DNA of 64,000 nucleotides from Virgibacillus chiguensis. GTDB taxonomy: Bacteria > Bacillota > Bacilli > Bacillales > Amphibacillaceae. Within the stretch, counting starts at the first letter, position 1, and every line of letters starts with the position of its first letter. The stretch covers positions 186,001 to 250,000 of the forward strand of contig NZ_FQXD01000002.1 in the NCBI RefSeq assembly GCF_900129865.1. Reading direction: 5' to 3'. Below the pieces are notes generated by a model. It did not search any database. It saw nothing but the letters and a program-made list of their open reading frames with translations, and was not told the origin of the DNA. This document shows, piece after piece, positions 54,512 to 62,808 of the stretch. The position numbers were made by a program, and so were the translations under genes.

Positions 54512-54703
54512 TTATTCTGCTTTCAAATCTAACCATTGCTTTCTTAAGCAAATGAGCCGTTCTTTGCTTTTTATTATTTCAATTGCATCTTCTTTTTTCA
54601 TCGCGTCATAAAGTGTTAACAATTCATAATCAATTTCCATACGAATGACCTGCAAATTGCCCAATGATTTTTCTTTACATAATGTTCCTAAGACGTACTT
54701 CAC
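54512..54703 (-). CDS. Small conserved protein, YkzI-like by position
   Basis: 63 aa from the GTG at 54703, which follows AAAGGAAG by seven bases; an in-frame start at 54790 lacks a site. Hydrophilic and mostly helical (LLTLYDAMKKEDAIEIIKSK). The place between yktB and yktC is that of ykzI in B. subtilis, and the size is similar, but the identity rests on synteny. No terminator seen. Confidence 0.65.
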   Translation of the reverse strand: MKYVLGTLCKEKSLGNLQVIRMEIDYELLTLYDAMKKEDAIEIIKSKERLICLRKQWLDLKAE

Positions 54704-55371
54704 AATTTCACTTCCTTTCGTTAAATACTTTTTATTCCAAAACTGTACTTTAAATATATTTATGATTGGTTTTCCTATTTGGTTCGACAAGTATCATCCA
54801 GTTTCTTAAATTTATTTTCATTTAAACCCAAATATGATATATATATACAGGTTAGCCTGTTTAAAAAACACATCTTATATGCTGTATAACCAATAAGGTA
54901 CGTCTTTCATCTGTGTGTTTTTCCTGATTTATCGTAAAAACCTATGAAGGCGATATCCCTATCTCTGGTAGAAGCTATGTTAATCCTTCTACTGACACCA
55001 TCATCTTTGGACGAGCAGGCTGCACGTTATTCGGGATGTACTCGTTGTACTCATTAAAACAAAATGCTACTTACAACATGACGTGAATAACTTGACTTGT
55101 GCTTTTGCATATTAAATAATGATAATCAAATAGGCATAGTTTATTTGATTTAAGCAACTTTTAAAATAATAAGTGGCAAACATTATCAGTAGATATTCTT
55201 ATCTGTATTGACGTACACTACATGTAGAAATAATTTTTTATGTATATACGGTTCAAACTCAGCAACTAAACAAACAAATTTAGCATATACTATCACGATG
55301 TAAAGCTCCCTCTAATTCTTTAAAGCAGGAGTATTAACGATATATATGCTTTATAGGAAAGGACGATGATG
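54704..55371. other. Divergent gap ykzI-like/yktB
   Basis: 668 bp. A small ACAGG/CCTGT hairpin is at about 54849. A 52-codon open stretch without start site at 54928-55086 reads like protein (see findings) and may be a gene remnant. No repeat family copy was found. Confidence 0.5.
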
Positions 55372-56004
55372 ATGACCTTTAAAGGATTTGAAAAAGTAGA
55401 TTTTGATACATTTTATATTGAAGGCCTCGAAGAAAGAATGGAAGCAATTCAGACAAGAATTCAACCAAAATTCCAACAGATTGGCAATGAACTAGTAGAC
55501 TTCTTAGCTGCACAACTTGGGAATGAAATGTTTCTACATATTGCCAAACATGCTAGAAGAACAGTCAATCCCCCCCAAGATACGTGGTTAGCTGTAGCTG
55601 ATAACAAACGAGGATATAAAAAACACCCTCATTTTCAAGTAGGTGTATTCGATGATCATGTATTTATATGGTTAGCGCTTATTTATGAATTAGACCATAA
55701 ATCAAAAATTGCACAAACCTATTTAAACCATTTTGACCAATTAAAACAACTTCCTAAAAGCTTTATGTATTCATTAGATCATACTAAAAAAGATGCCAAA
55801 CCATTATTAGATTTAGATAAAAAAGATGTAGAAAGGTTCAGAGATGTGAAAAAAGCGGAATTTTTAATTGGGAAGCATTTTGCCAAACATGATGAACGCA
55901 TTTATGACGGAAATATCTTTATAGAGGAGTTAAAATCTACTGTTCATCCATTGATACCTTTTTATAAACTGGCTCTACAAAGCAAAACTAATTATACAAA
56001 ATAA
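55372..56004 (+). CDS. yktB: YktB, DUF1054 (UPF0637) family protein
   Basis: 210 aa soluble protein of the DUF1054 family, function unknown. Family motifs WLAVADNKRGYKKHPHFQVG and HKSKIAQTY are present. Three in-frame ATGs follow AAAGGA (55366, 55369, 55372); the third has the best spacing (eight bases). It is followed convergently by yktA. Confidence 0.92.
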   Translation: MTFKGFEKVDFDTFYIEGLEERMEAIQTRIQPKFQQIGNELVDFLAAQLGNEMFLHIAKHARRTVNPPQDTWLAVADNKRGYKKHPHFQVGVFDDHVFIWLALIYELDHKSKIAQTYLNHFDQLKQLPKSFMYSLDHTKKDAKPLLDLDKKDVERFRDVKKAEFLIGKHFAKHDERIYDGNIFIEELKSTVHPLIPFYKLALQSKTNYTK

Positions 56005-56075
56005 GTATCATTTATTCATTGACCAACGTAAAGAATATTACAAAAGGAGAGAAGCTCTACAAATGCTTCTCTCCT

Positions 56076-56345
56076 CTACTTCATTTTTATAAAATGGTCT
56101 TCGGTTATCTTTGCATATTTAAGTACATGAAAGCTAGAATATCCCGAACCTTGTTTAAAAGTAGCAAACAACTTCTTTTCTTCACTTTTACTAGGAACTA
56201 CTTGTTTAAACTTCCGGTAAGCTGCTATTATAACTTTCCTTTCTACCTTTCTTTCATATGCCTGCTCAATTAAGCTGAAAAACTGCACAACATAAATAAT
56301 TTCTTCTTTTGTCCATGTATCGTCAATTGGATAGTGATAATTCAA
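56076..56345 (-). CDS. yktA: YktA, UPF0223 family protein
   Basis: 89 aa, helical, with the family motifs YPIDDTWTKEEI, QAYERKVERK and FKQVVPSKSEEKKLFATF. Function unknown. The start is TTG at 56345 with GGAGGAAG upstream. In B. subtilis yktA and yktB are neighbours in the same place. Confidence 0.92.
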   Translation of the reverse strand: MNYHYPIDDTWTKEEIIYVVQFFSLIEQAYERKVERKVIIAAYRKFKQVVPSKSEEKKLFATFKQGSGYSSFHVLKYAKITEDHFIKMK

Positions 56346-56550
56346 ATTACTTCCTCCATATATACGTTCATTTCATTCCCACACCTTCAGTTTAATCAAA
56401 AAAATAGAGGGTATGCAAGTATCTTCATACAAGATTTAAGAAAATGTACCCTATTCCAAATTCCTTAACTAACATTTTTTATTTTACTATCTCATTTTAA
56501 AGAAGATTCTTCATTAAAATTTTTACATGGTAATAATAATTCCATTAATA

Positions 56551-56576
56551 AAAAACTACCTCAAGGGTAGCTTTTT
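56551..56576. terminator. Terminator between yktA and the SR1P gene
   Basis: AAAAACTACC, loop TCAA, GGGTAGCTTTTT. On the minus strand it is the first terminator after the SR1P gene and the family A copy. Confidence 0.75.
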
Positions 56577-56611
56577 ATTATAATATAGTGGTTGTAGTAA
56601 TGAAACAATCG

Positions 56612-56820
56612 AATAGTCACTTCCGGCGCTCAGCATTTGGCGACTTCACGTAATCTCCCTACGATAAATCATCATCCGTTGTCACTAAGAGGAATACCGA
56701 CTAAAAACGGGCTTGCCTTCTGACGTCAGCAAACTCCTGTTTTAGTGGCATGATTCCTTTATCTCAATAGATTCGTTCCATTAGCTACGTTACTAACCGG
56801 GCGGCTTGCGCCTTTGTTCT
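56612..56820 (-). repeat. Family A GC-rich interspersed repeat, copy A3 (diverged)
   Basis: Minus strand: GAACAAAGGCG, CCGGTTAGTAACGTAGC, GGAACGAATC, CAAGCCCGTTTTTAGTCGG, GGCGCCGGAAGTGAC-like end. Less similar to A1/A2 than A4 is; the CTCCTG hairpin is lost. It starts five bases after the SR1P stop codon. Confidence 0.75.
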
Positions 56821-56825
56821 TATGC

Positions 56826-56933
56826 TTATTTATTTTCACGACACGTTGGACAAGTACCATAAAGAGTTGTTACTTTTTCTTCTTCATATTGCTCAATAAT
56901 ATTTTGGCAATCTTGACAAACTATTGTACCCAT
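56826..56933 (-). CDS. SR1P, GapA-binding peptide of the SR1 dual-function RNA
   Basis: A 35-aa peptide read on the minus strand: starts MGTIVCQDCQNIIEQYEEEK and ends in a CPTC zinc-type pair (Cys6, Cys9, Cys28, Cys31). The MGTIVCQDC start and VTTLYGTC segment match B. subtilis SR1P, encoded by the small RNA SR1; SR1P binds GapA and promotes its interaction with RNase J1. AGAGGAG lies nine bases before the ATG. In B. subtilis sr1 sits between pdhD and speA-yktA, the same neighbourhood. The 3' part of the RNA appears replaced by a family A repeat. Confidence 0.88.
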   Translation of the reverse strand: MGTIVCQDCQNIIEQYEEEKVTTLYGTCPTCRENK

Positions 56934-56970
56934 TAAATCCAACTCCTCTTCATATTGATAACGTATTCAT

Positions 56971-56999
56971 ATTATAATATGTCACATTTAAAAAATCAA
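56971..56999 (-). promoter_or_regulatory. SR1P promoter with CcpN-like operator
   Basis: On the minus strand TTGATT, a 17-bp spacer and TATAAT. TGTGACATATT (56976-56986) lies in the spacer and fits every position of the CcpN operator consensus TRTGHYATAYW. CcpN represses sr1 in B. subtilis under glycolytic conditions. Confidence 0.75.
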
Positions 57000-57365
57000 G
57001 CCTAATTAGTATAACACTTTTTTAAATTATGGACGATAATTACCTTTTACCATTTTGAAACAGAATTATACGATAATGCATTCCTCTGTTCTTCCTATCC
57101 TCATTAAAGATATGAATCTTTTTATAAGGTTATTAGCGTAGATTTAGCACTTAAAAATCAAAGTACATAAAAATGGAACACTGCCAGCTCCACTTTATTT
57201 TACTGCGTAATGAAATGCTGTAGAAGGGCTGCATTCGTCTTATATATGGCGGTATATACCCTCATCAAAACACTAAAAAGCCTCCACAGGAACGAATACT
57301 TCTAACTCAAATAAATATGAATCAGAAATACAACGATGTGGAGACTTTCTATGTAAAATAAATAC
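57000..57365. other. Gap between the SR1P promoter and the deacetylase gene
   Basis: No gene found. The only clear feature is the deacetylase terminator at 57274-57350; the remainder is AT-rich with short hairpins. Confidence 0.5.
57274..57350 (-). terminator. Terminator after the deacetylase gene
   Basis: On the minus strand AAAGTCTCCACA and TGTGGAGGCTTTTT pair (one wobble) over a loop of about 45 bases. Confidence 0.6.
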
Positions 57366-58229
57366 TTATTGTTTACTTAACGTTTGAATTTGTTTAGGAT
57401 CAACCATCTCATACCCTTTATCCCTCAATCCTTTAACAATATCTGCTAATGCTTCATTTGTCCATTCCCGATCATGCATTAGCAAATTGGCTCCCGGTTT
57501 TAGTAGGGAGTAATCAACCCCCGCTTCTGGGCCTTCTCCGCTTACCATTGCTTTTTTCAGTTTAGCAGCATCTTGATATGGCGCGAAATAATCATACCCA
57601 TATGTCCAGTTCATAACGACCATTCCTTGTTCTTTAGCCACTTGTCTGGAGTGGTCACTATTCATACCATGAGGGGCGCGGAAGAATTTCGGGCGTTCTC
57701 CAATAACCTCTTCAATTTGATCATTCACACGAACAATTTCTTCTGTCTGTTCCTGCTCAGTCAAATCTGGTAACTTAGGGTGGCTATATGTATGGTTTCC
57801 GATAACAAAACCCATCTCATGGATTTGTTTTAGCATATCCTTTTGTTCTTCTGTTTCTAAAAAATGTCCATTCACAAAGAATATTGCATTGGCTTCTAGC
57901 TCTTTTAATGTCTTAGCCATATCCAACGCATGCTTATCTGGTATGTCATCAATTGTTAACAAAACTACTTTTTCATTGGTATTCTCATCAATTGGTACTA
58001 TCGTAGCATTGTCCGAAACCTTATACGTAGGGTTAGGGGCTTCGTTTACCACACTTTTCTCTGTTTGGTTATCTTCTTTTTGTGGCTTTTGTTCTTCCTT
58101 ACGTTGATCCTGTTTATTTTCTTCAGCCTTATCTGCATGTGTTGGTTGCGATTTTTCATCACTCGAACCGCATGCGACTATGAATAGTCCAATGAAGATG
58201 AAAGTAACCACTAGTATAGCTTTCTTCAT
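57366..58229 (-). CDS. Polysaccharide deacetylase lipoprotein (NodB domain, CE4)
   Basis: 287 aa. The lipoprotein signal ends in IVA-C (Cys20), then a charged Lys/Glu/Gln linker (22-60) and a NodB homology domain. Motif 1 is TIDD (92-95) instead of TFDD, motif 2 is HTYSH (His146, His150), motif 3 RAPHG (184-188), and the catalytic His is His252 in LMHD. Metal and catalytic residues are therefore kept. It likely removes acetyl groups from peptidoglycan or another surface glycan at the outer membrane face; the exact substrate cannot be read. GGAGGAAC precedes the ATG. It is not in the B. subtilis neighbourhood. Confidence 0.9.
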   Translation of the reverse strand: MKKAILVVTFIFIGLFIVACGSSDEKSQPTHADKAEENKQDQRKEEQKPQKEDNQTEKSVVNEAPNPTYKVSDNATIVPIDENTNEKVVLLTIDDIPDKHALDMAKTLKELEANAIFFVNGHFLETEEQKDMLKQIHEMGFVIGNHTYSHPKLPDLTEQEQTEEIVRVNDQIEEVIGERPKFFRAPHGMNSDHSRQVAKEQGMVVMNWTYGYDYFAPYQDAAKLKKAMVSGEGPEAGVDYSLLKPGANLLMHDREWTNEALADIVKGLRDKGYEMVDPKQIQTLSKQ

Positions 58230-58341
58230 ATAGTTCCTCCTGTCCGAGCTCCTGTTAAGGTGTCAACTTCTATTATAAATTGCTGGAAAATAAATGACAA
58301 CAAAAATCTACATTTTTCTTGTGGTCTAGGAAATTATAAAA

Positions 58342-58590
58342 TTTAGCAGTTGCGAATAAACTTACTAAGTTATTTAGCCACGTCCGGCTCCAGCGCCCAG
58401 CGACTAGGCGACTTCATTCCATTGCCCTAAGCTAAAGTCATCATCGGTTCGTCCTAAATAGGAAGGCCGACTAAAGACGGGCTTGCCGGAGGGCACCGGC
58501 ATACTCTGTTGCAGGAGCATGATCCCTAAAACTTTCGTTGATTCGTTCCAGTCGCTACGTTGCTAACCGGGCGCCCTGAGCCTTTGTTCT
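58342..58590 (-). repeat. Family A GC-rich interspersed repeat, copy A4
   Basis: Reverse complement of the A1/A2 type: AGAACAAAGGCTCAGGGC, GCTCCTGCAACAGAGTATGC, CCCTCCGGCAAGCCCGTC, GGACGAACCGATGATGAC, GGGCGCTGGAGCCGGACG, AGTAAGTTTATTCGCAAC. It fills much of the gap before the BCCT gene; 58600-58880 shows no further feature. Confidence 0.85.
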
Positions 58591-58882
58591 ATTCACTACT
58601 ACCGGCCGGCTTGTCTAGCTTTCGTCCTACAATTAAATTAAAAGTTTTAGGAGTTCTTTATTAAAATACAACGAACATTTTAGCCCATTTTAATAACGAT
58701 TTTGAACTCCGTATTATTATCGAAAGAATTATTTAAATATAAAAAATCATGCAAATACGCATCAATTATTTTCCTTGTTTTTTCATATAACTACAACTAG
58801 AAAATGCATGATGACACGTTTTGGGCTTTTTTAAGTATGATTAATTAGAGGGAGGATATAGTAAAACAGCAAGGTTTGTTAT

Positions 58883-58911
58883 TTGAACAATTTTTGTGCT
58901 TATGTTTTAAT
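58883..58911 (+). promoter_or_regulatory. Possible promoter for the BCCT gene
   Basis: TTGAAC, 17 bp, TTTAAT, about 56 bases before the start codon. The -10 is weak. Confidence 0.35.
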
Positions 58912-58967
58912 ACAATAAGTACGTCTACATAGTTTTCCAAAAAATAAAGATAGAAAGGATTATTTTT

Positions 58968-60497
58968 GTGAAGAAAGTAACGCGTGTATTCTACATTTCA
59001 GCAATTGTTGCAGTACTTTTCATAATTTGGGGAATCATTCCGGAAGACGTATTGCCAAATGCCAACTTAGACAATGTCACAACTATTATTCAAACATTTC
59101 TTGTTGAACAGTTCGGTTGGTTTTATTTATTAAGTGCAACATCATTTGTTGTTTTTGCGATCTATCTCATTTTTTCAAAATATGGCAATATTAAACTAGG
59201 CCGACCTGGTGACAAGCCAGAATACAGCTATTTAACATGGTTTGCTATGCTATTTAGTGCTGGTATGGGGATTGGTCTTGTATTCTGGGGGGCTGCTGAG
59301 CCAGTATCTCATTTTCACGATCCTCCCTTCGGGGCAGAAGAAACGGGAGATGCTGCTAAAACTGCGATGCAATACAGTTTTTTCCATTGGGGAATTCATC
59401 CTTGGGCTATATACGCTACTCTCGCCTTAGCCATGGCCTATTTTAAATTTCGCAAACAATCTCCAGGTGTTGTAAGCGCCATGCTTGAACCGCTGTTTGG
59501 AAATCGAATTAAGGGGTCTTGGGGAACAACAATCGATTTTATCGTTGTTTTTGCAACGGTATTTGGCGTATCTACTTCCTTAGGTCTTGGAGCTATCCAA
59601 ATCAGTGGTGGTCTCTCATTTGTTACTGGGATGGAATCAACCATCACACTTCAATTGATCATTATTGTAATTGTTACCGTATTATATATGACTTCATCCA
59701 TGACTGGACTAAATAGAGGGATGAAATATTTAAGTAATGCCAATCTTGTTTTAGCCGTATTACTTATGTTATTTGTATTATTCTTTGGTCCAACCAACTT
59801 TATAATGAATTATTTTACTACAACATTAGGTAGTTATCTCCAAAATCTCCCTAGCATGAGTCTACGTATGACTCCTTTTAACGAAGAGAACTCTACATGG
59901 CTTAATAATTGGACATTCTTTTATTGGGCTTGGTGGATTGCATGGGCGCCATTTGTAGGAACTTTTATAGCAAGAGTCTCCCGAGGTAGAACTATAAGAG
60001 AGTTTGTCTTAGGCGTACTACTCGTACCTACAATATTTAGTGCTTTATGGTTTTCTGTATTCGGGGGCACCTCGATTCATTTAGAAACTTTCAAGGGAGC
60101 AAATATCATCCAAAGCATCAATGATTTTGGTGAGGAGACAGCATTATTTACTGTGTTGGAGCACTTCCCTATGAGTACTTTCATCTCCATTATTGCTATC
60201 TTATTAATTTGTACATTTTTCATTACTTCTGCCGACTCAGCTACTTTTGTTCTTGGCATGCAGACAACTGGGGGGAAATTAGATCCTGCCAATTCAGTAA
60301 AATTCATCTGGGGTATTATTCAATCAAGTGCTGCAGCTGTATTGTTATGGCAAGGTGGCTTGAATGCTTTACAAACAGCCTCGATAATCGCAGCGTTTCC
60401 TTTTGCCATTATAATGATTTTAGTGATCATTTCTCTTGTCAAGTCCTTCCGGCAAGAAGCCAAAGACCATAACTTAGCAACGAAAAGAAAAAGCTAG
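58968..60497 (+). CDS. BCCT-family betaine/choline/carnitine transporter
   Basis: Sodium-coupled importer of quaternary ammonium osmolytes such as glycine betaine. 509 aa, twelve membrane segments. Family motifs: GMGIGLVFWGAAEP (helix 3), the Trp-rich FFYWAWWIAWAPFVGTFIARVSRG (helix 8) and FITSADSATFVLGM. The substrate cannot be assigned; OpuD-like betaine uptake is most likely. The start is GTG with GAAAGGAT upstream. A short basic C-terminal tail ends in KRKS at the terminator. Fits a salt-adapted lifestyle. Confidence 0.93.
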   Translation: MKKVTRVFYISAIVAVLFIIWGIIPEDVLPNANLDNVTTIIQTFLVEQFGWFYLLSATSFVVFAIYLIFSKYGNIKLGRPGDKPEYSYLTWFAMLFSAGMGIGLVFWGAAEPVSHFHDPPFGAEETGDAAKTAMQYSFFHWGIHPWAIYATLALAMAYFKFRKQSPGVVSAMLEPLFGNRIKGSWGTTIDFIVVFATVFGVSTSLGLGAIQISGGLSFVTGMESTITLQLIIIVIVTVLYMTSSMTGLNRGMKYLSNANLVLAVLLMLFVLFFGPTNFIMNYFTTTLGSYLQNLPSMSLRMTPFNEENSTWLNNWTFFYWAWWIAWAPFVGTFIARVSRGRTIREFVLGVLLVPTIFSALWFSVFGGTSIHLETFKGANIIQSINDFGEETALFTVLEHFPMSTFISIIAILLICTFFITSADSATFVLGMQTTGGKLDPANSVKFIWGIIQSSAAAVLLWQGGLNALQTASIIAAFPFAIIMILVIISLVKSFRQEAKDHNLATKRKS

Positions 60498-60519
60498 AGC
60501 CCATGCTCTAGCTTTTTTC
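60488..60519 (+). terminator. Terminator overlapping the BCCT stop codon
   Basis: AAAAAGCTAGAGC, loop CCAT, GCTCTAGCTTTTTT. Confidence 0.9.
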
Positions 60520-60542
60520 TACAATAATAGAACACAAAATAG

Positions 60543-60650
60543 TAGCTTTCGTCTTAATGAAAATATTTAGGCACTGGCATCTCCAACTTAGACTTCACAC
60601 ATCTTCCCATTCTTGAAATAGAAGCCTTTCACACCTTATATGTTAGGTTA
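60543..60650 (+). repeat. Family C interspersed repeat, right module (C3)
   Basis: TATTTAGGCACTGGCATCTC, CAACTTAGACTT, CACATCTTCCCATTCTTGAA, TTTCACACCTTATATG. Closest to the right half of 823-1017. The rest of the gap to 60953 holds no gene. Confidence 0.6.
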
Positions 60651-60953
60651 AAGGTTATAATTCATCTTATCTTTTAAAGACACCTGTACATCGCTTAAAT
60701 AGTTTTTCTTCTAATTTTTCTTCTCTTTGCTAATTCTATCTCAGAATTGAATTACTTCAGCAAAAGTACCAAGTTTACTTCATTTTATTATCAGGAAATC
60801 GTAATGTAACAATTTTTACTTTTTAATATCTTATATTACTACCTCTAACAGCACATTATCAACTTTATAACAGTTGCATTACATAAAACTTCAGTATATC
60901 TAATTTTGATAAACTAAAGCTATCGACATTAAATGACAAGTAGGTGAACAACA

Positions 60954-61319
60954 ATTAAAAAGCTAATTATTTTTTTAGTAATTGTTTGTGTACTAGTAAA
61001 TGGCTGCAAAACGTTCAATGCTTCTACCATTAACGTAATTTCCTTTCAACCAAAAAAATATGATATCTTTTTTTATACACACCAAACGAATGATTCGGTA
61101 GAAAATCAATATTTTGATGCTATCATTGAGGTGAAAGCAAATTTTCCAACCGAATTTAGTAAAGTAAACACAAGAAATAAAGCGTTGAATGAGATTGATG
61201 AGAAGATAGATCCTAAGTATCCTACTTTAATTATTAGAAAAGACGGAATTACTATTGACCGAATTAGCGGTCAAACCCCTAAACATGTAATCGTTAGTAA
61301 GCTTGAAAAACTAATGTAA
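60954..61319 (+). CDS. slp: Slp-like small lipoprotein with apparent ATT start
   Basis: Open frame of 121 codons after a TGA at 60945. The first plausible start is ATT at 60954, eight bases after TAGGTG, and the translation begins IKKLIIFLVIVCVLVNGC, a lipoprotein signal with lipobox LVNG-C (Cys18). The rest looks like a thioredoxin-type fold without the Cys pair (PTLIIRKDGITIDRISGQ). Size and position next to pdhD match the small peptidoglycan-associated lipoprotein Slp of B. subtilis. No ATG, GTG or TTG precedes the signal sequence in frame; the next ATG (61131) would cut the protein in half. It could also be a gene inactivated by an ATG-to-ATT change. Confidence 0.65.
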   Translation: MKKLIIFLVIVCVLVNGCKTFNASTINVISFQPKKYDIFFYTHQTNDSVENQYFDAIIEVKANFPTEFSKVNTRNKALNEIDEKIDPKYPTLIIRKDGITIDRISGQTPKHVIVSKLEKLM

Positions 61320-61353
61320 AAAAGTGAGATCATAGAATATCTAATGGAATGCT

Positions 61354-61389
61354 AAAAAGAGCTGTTCTGTACATAGAACAGCTCTTTTT
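61354..61389. terminator. Bidirectional terminator between slp and pdhD
   Basis: AAAAAGAGCTGTTCT and AGAACAGCTCTTTTT around a GTACAT loop. Confidence 0.9.
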
Positions 61390-61396
61390 ACTATAC

Positions 61397-62803
61397 CTAT
61401 AGCATATGAATTGGTGTACCTAGAGCTACTTCAGCAGCTTCCATGGTGATTTCACCTAATGTTGGATGAGCATGGATCGTTAATGCGATATCTTCTGCTG
61501 TCATACCAGCTTCAATTGCAAGACCTAATTCAGAAATCATATCACTCGCATTTGGTCCAGCAATTTGTGCACCGATCACTAAGCCATCGTCCTTACGAGT
61601 AATCAGTTTCATAAATCCATCACTATCGTTTAATGAAAGTGCACGACCATTAGCTGCAAATGGGAATTTAGCAGCTTTGACATCGAATCCAGCATCTTTC
61701 GCTTCTTGTTCCGTATAACCGACAGTAGCCAATTCTGGATCCGAGAACACAACTGCAGGCATACTTAAGTAATCAATTACAGCTTGTTCCCCACTGATAG
61801 CTTCTGCAGCAACTTTTCCTTCATAGGATGCTTTATGTGCTAATGGAGGCCCAGCAACAATATCACCTATAGCATAGATATTATCAACATTCGTGCGACA
61901 TTGATTATCAATTTTAATTAGTCCACGGTCATCTTTTTCAATGCCAACCTGCTCTAAGCCAATATCCTCTGTATTTGGACGGCGGCCAACCGTAACTAAT
62001 ACATAGTCCGCTTCAACAGTTTCTTCTTTACCTTTTACTTCATATGTTACTTTGACACCGTCTTTAGATTCTTCTACACCTTTAGCCATTGCTTCCGTAA
62101 TAATTGTAACGTCTTTTTTCTTCAAACGTTTTTTCACAACTTGACTCATTTGCTTCTCAAAACCGCCTAAGATTTCTTTCGCACCTTCAAGAACAACAAT
62201 TTCTGTACCGAAATTCGCATAAGCAGTGCCAAGCTCTGTACCAATATATCCTCCACCAATAACTACCATTTTCTTCGGAATTTCTTTCAGGTTTAAAGCA
62301 CCAGTTGAATCCAATACTCGATCTGAAAACTTAAAGTTAGGGATTTCAATTGGCGTTGATCCTGTAGCAATAATGCAATGCTTAAAGGTATATGTTTGAG
62401 AATTTTTCTCATCCATAATTTTTACAGTGTTTTTATCTACAAAATATACTTCACCTTTAACAATATCTACTTTGTTTCCTTTTAACAAGCCTTCCACACC
62501 AGAAGTTAGCTTGTTAACGACACTTGCTTTCCACTCTTGAACCTTAGAAAAGTCAACAGAAACATTTTCTGTTTTAATTCCCATCTCTTCATTTCCATGA
62601 GCTTGTTCAGCTAAATGTCCAGCTTGGATTAATGCTTTGGATGGAATACATCCAACGTTTAAACAAACCCCACCTAAAGCGCCTTTATCAGCAATTGTTA
62701 CCTTTTGGCCTAACTGTGCAGCACGAATAGCAGCAACATAACCACCAGGACCTGCTCCAACAACGAGTGTGTCTACTTCAATTGGAAAATCTCCTACTAC
62801 CAT
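61397..62803 (-). CDS. pdhD: Dihydrolipoyl dehydrogenase (E3 of pyruvate dehydrogenase)
   Basis: FAD enzyme that reoxidises dihydrolipoamide and makes NADH. 468 aa. FAD-binding [10 protein letters not shown] at 16-25, redox-active Cys47 and Cys52 in [12 protein letters not shown]-binding [10 protein letters not shown], and the catalytic His in HAHPTLGE near the C-terminus. The ATG at 62803 has GGAGGCG eight bases upstream; a GTG at 62812 is too close to that site. It starts five bases after the pdhC stop codon. Confidence 0.97.
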   Translation of the reverse strand: MVVGDFPIEVDTLVVGAGPGGYVAAIRAAQLGQKVTIADKGALGGVCLNVGCIPSKALIQAGHLAEQAHGNEEMGIKTENVSVDFSKVQEWKASVVNKLTSGVEGLLKGNKVDIVKGEVYFVDKNTVKIMDEKNSQTYTFKHCIIATGSTPIEIPNFKFSDRVLDSTGALNLKEIPKKMVVIGGGYIGTELGTAYANFGTEIVVLEGAKEILGGFEKQMSQVVKKRLKKKDVTIITEAMAKGVEESKDGVKVTYEVKGKEETVEADYVLVTVGRRPNTEDIGLEQVGIEKDDRGLIKIDNQCRTNVDNIYAIGDIVAGPPLAHKASYEGKVAAEAISGEQAVIDYLSMPAVVFSDPELATVGYTEQEAKDAGFDVKAAKFPFAANGRALSLNDSDGFMKLITRKDDGLVIGAQIAGPNASDMISELGLAIEAGMTAEDIALTIHAHPTLGEITMEAAEVALGTPIHML

Positions 62804-62808
62804 AAAAC

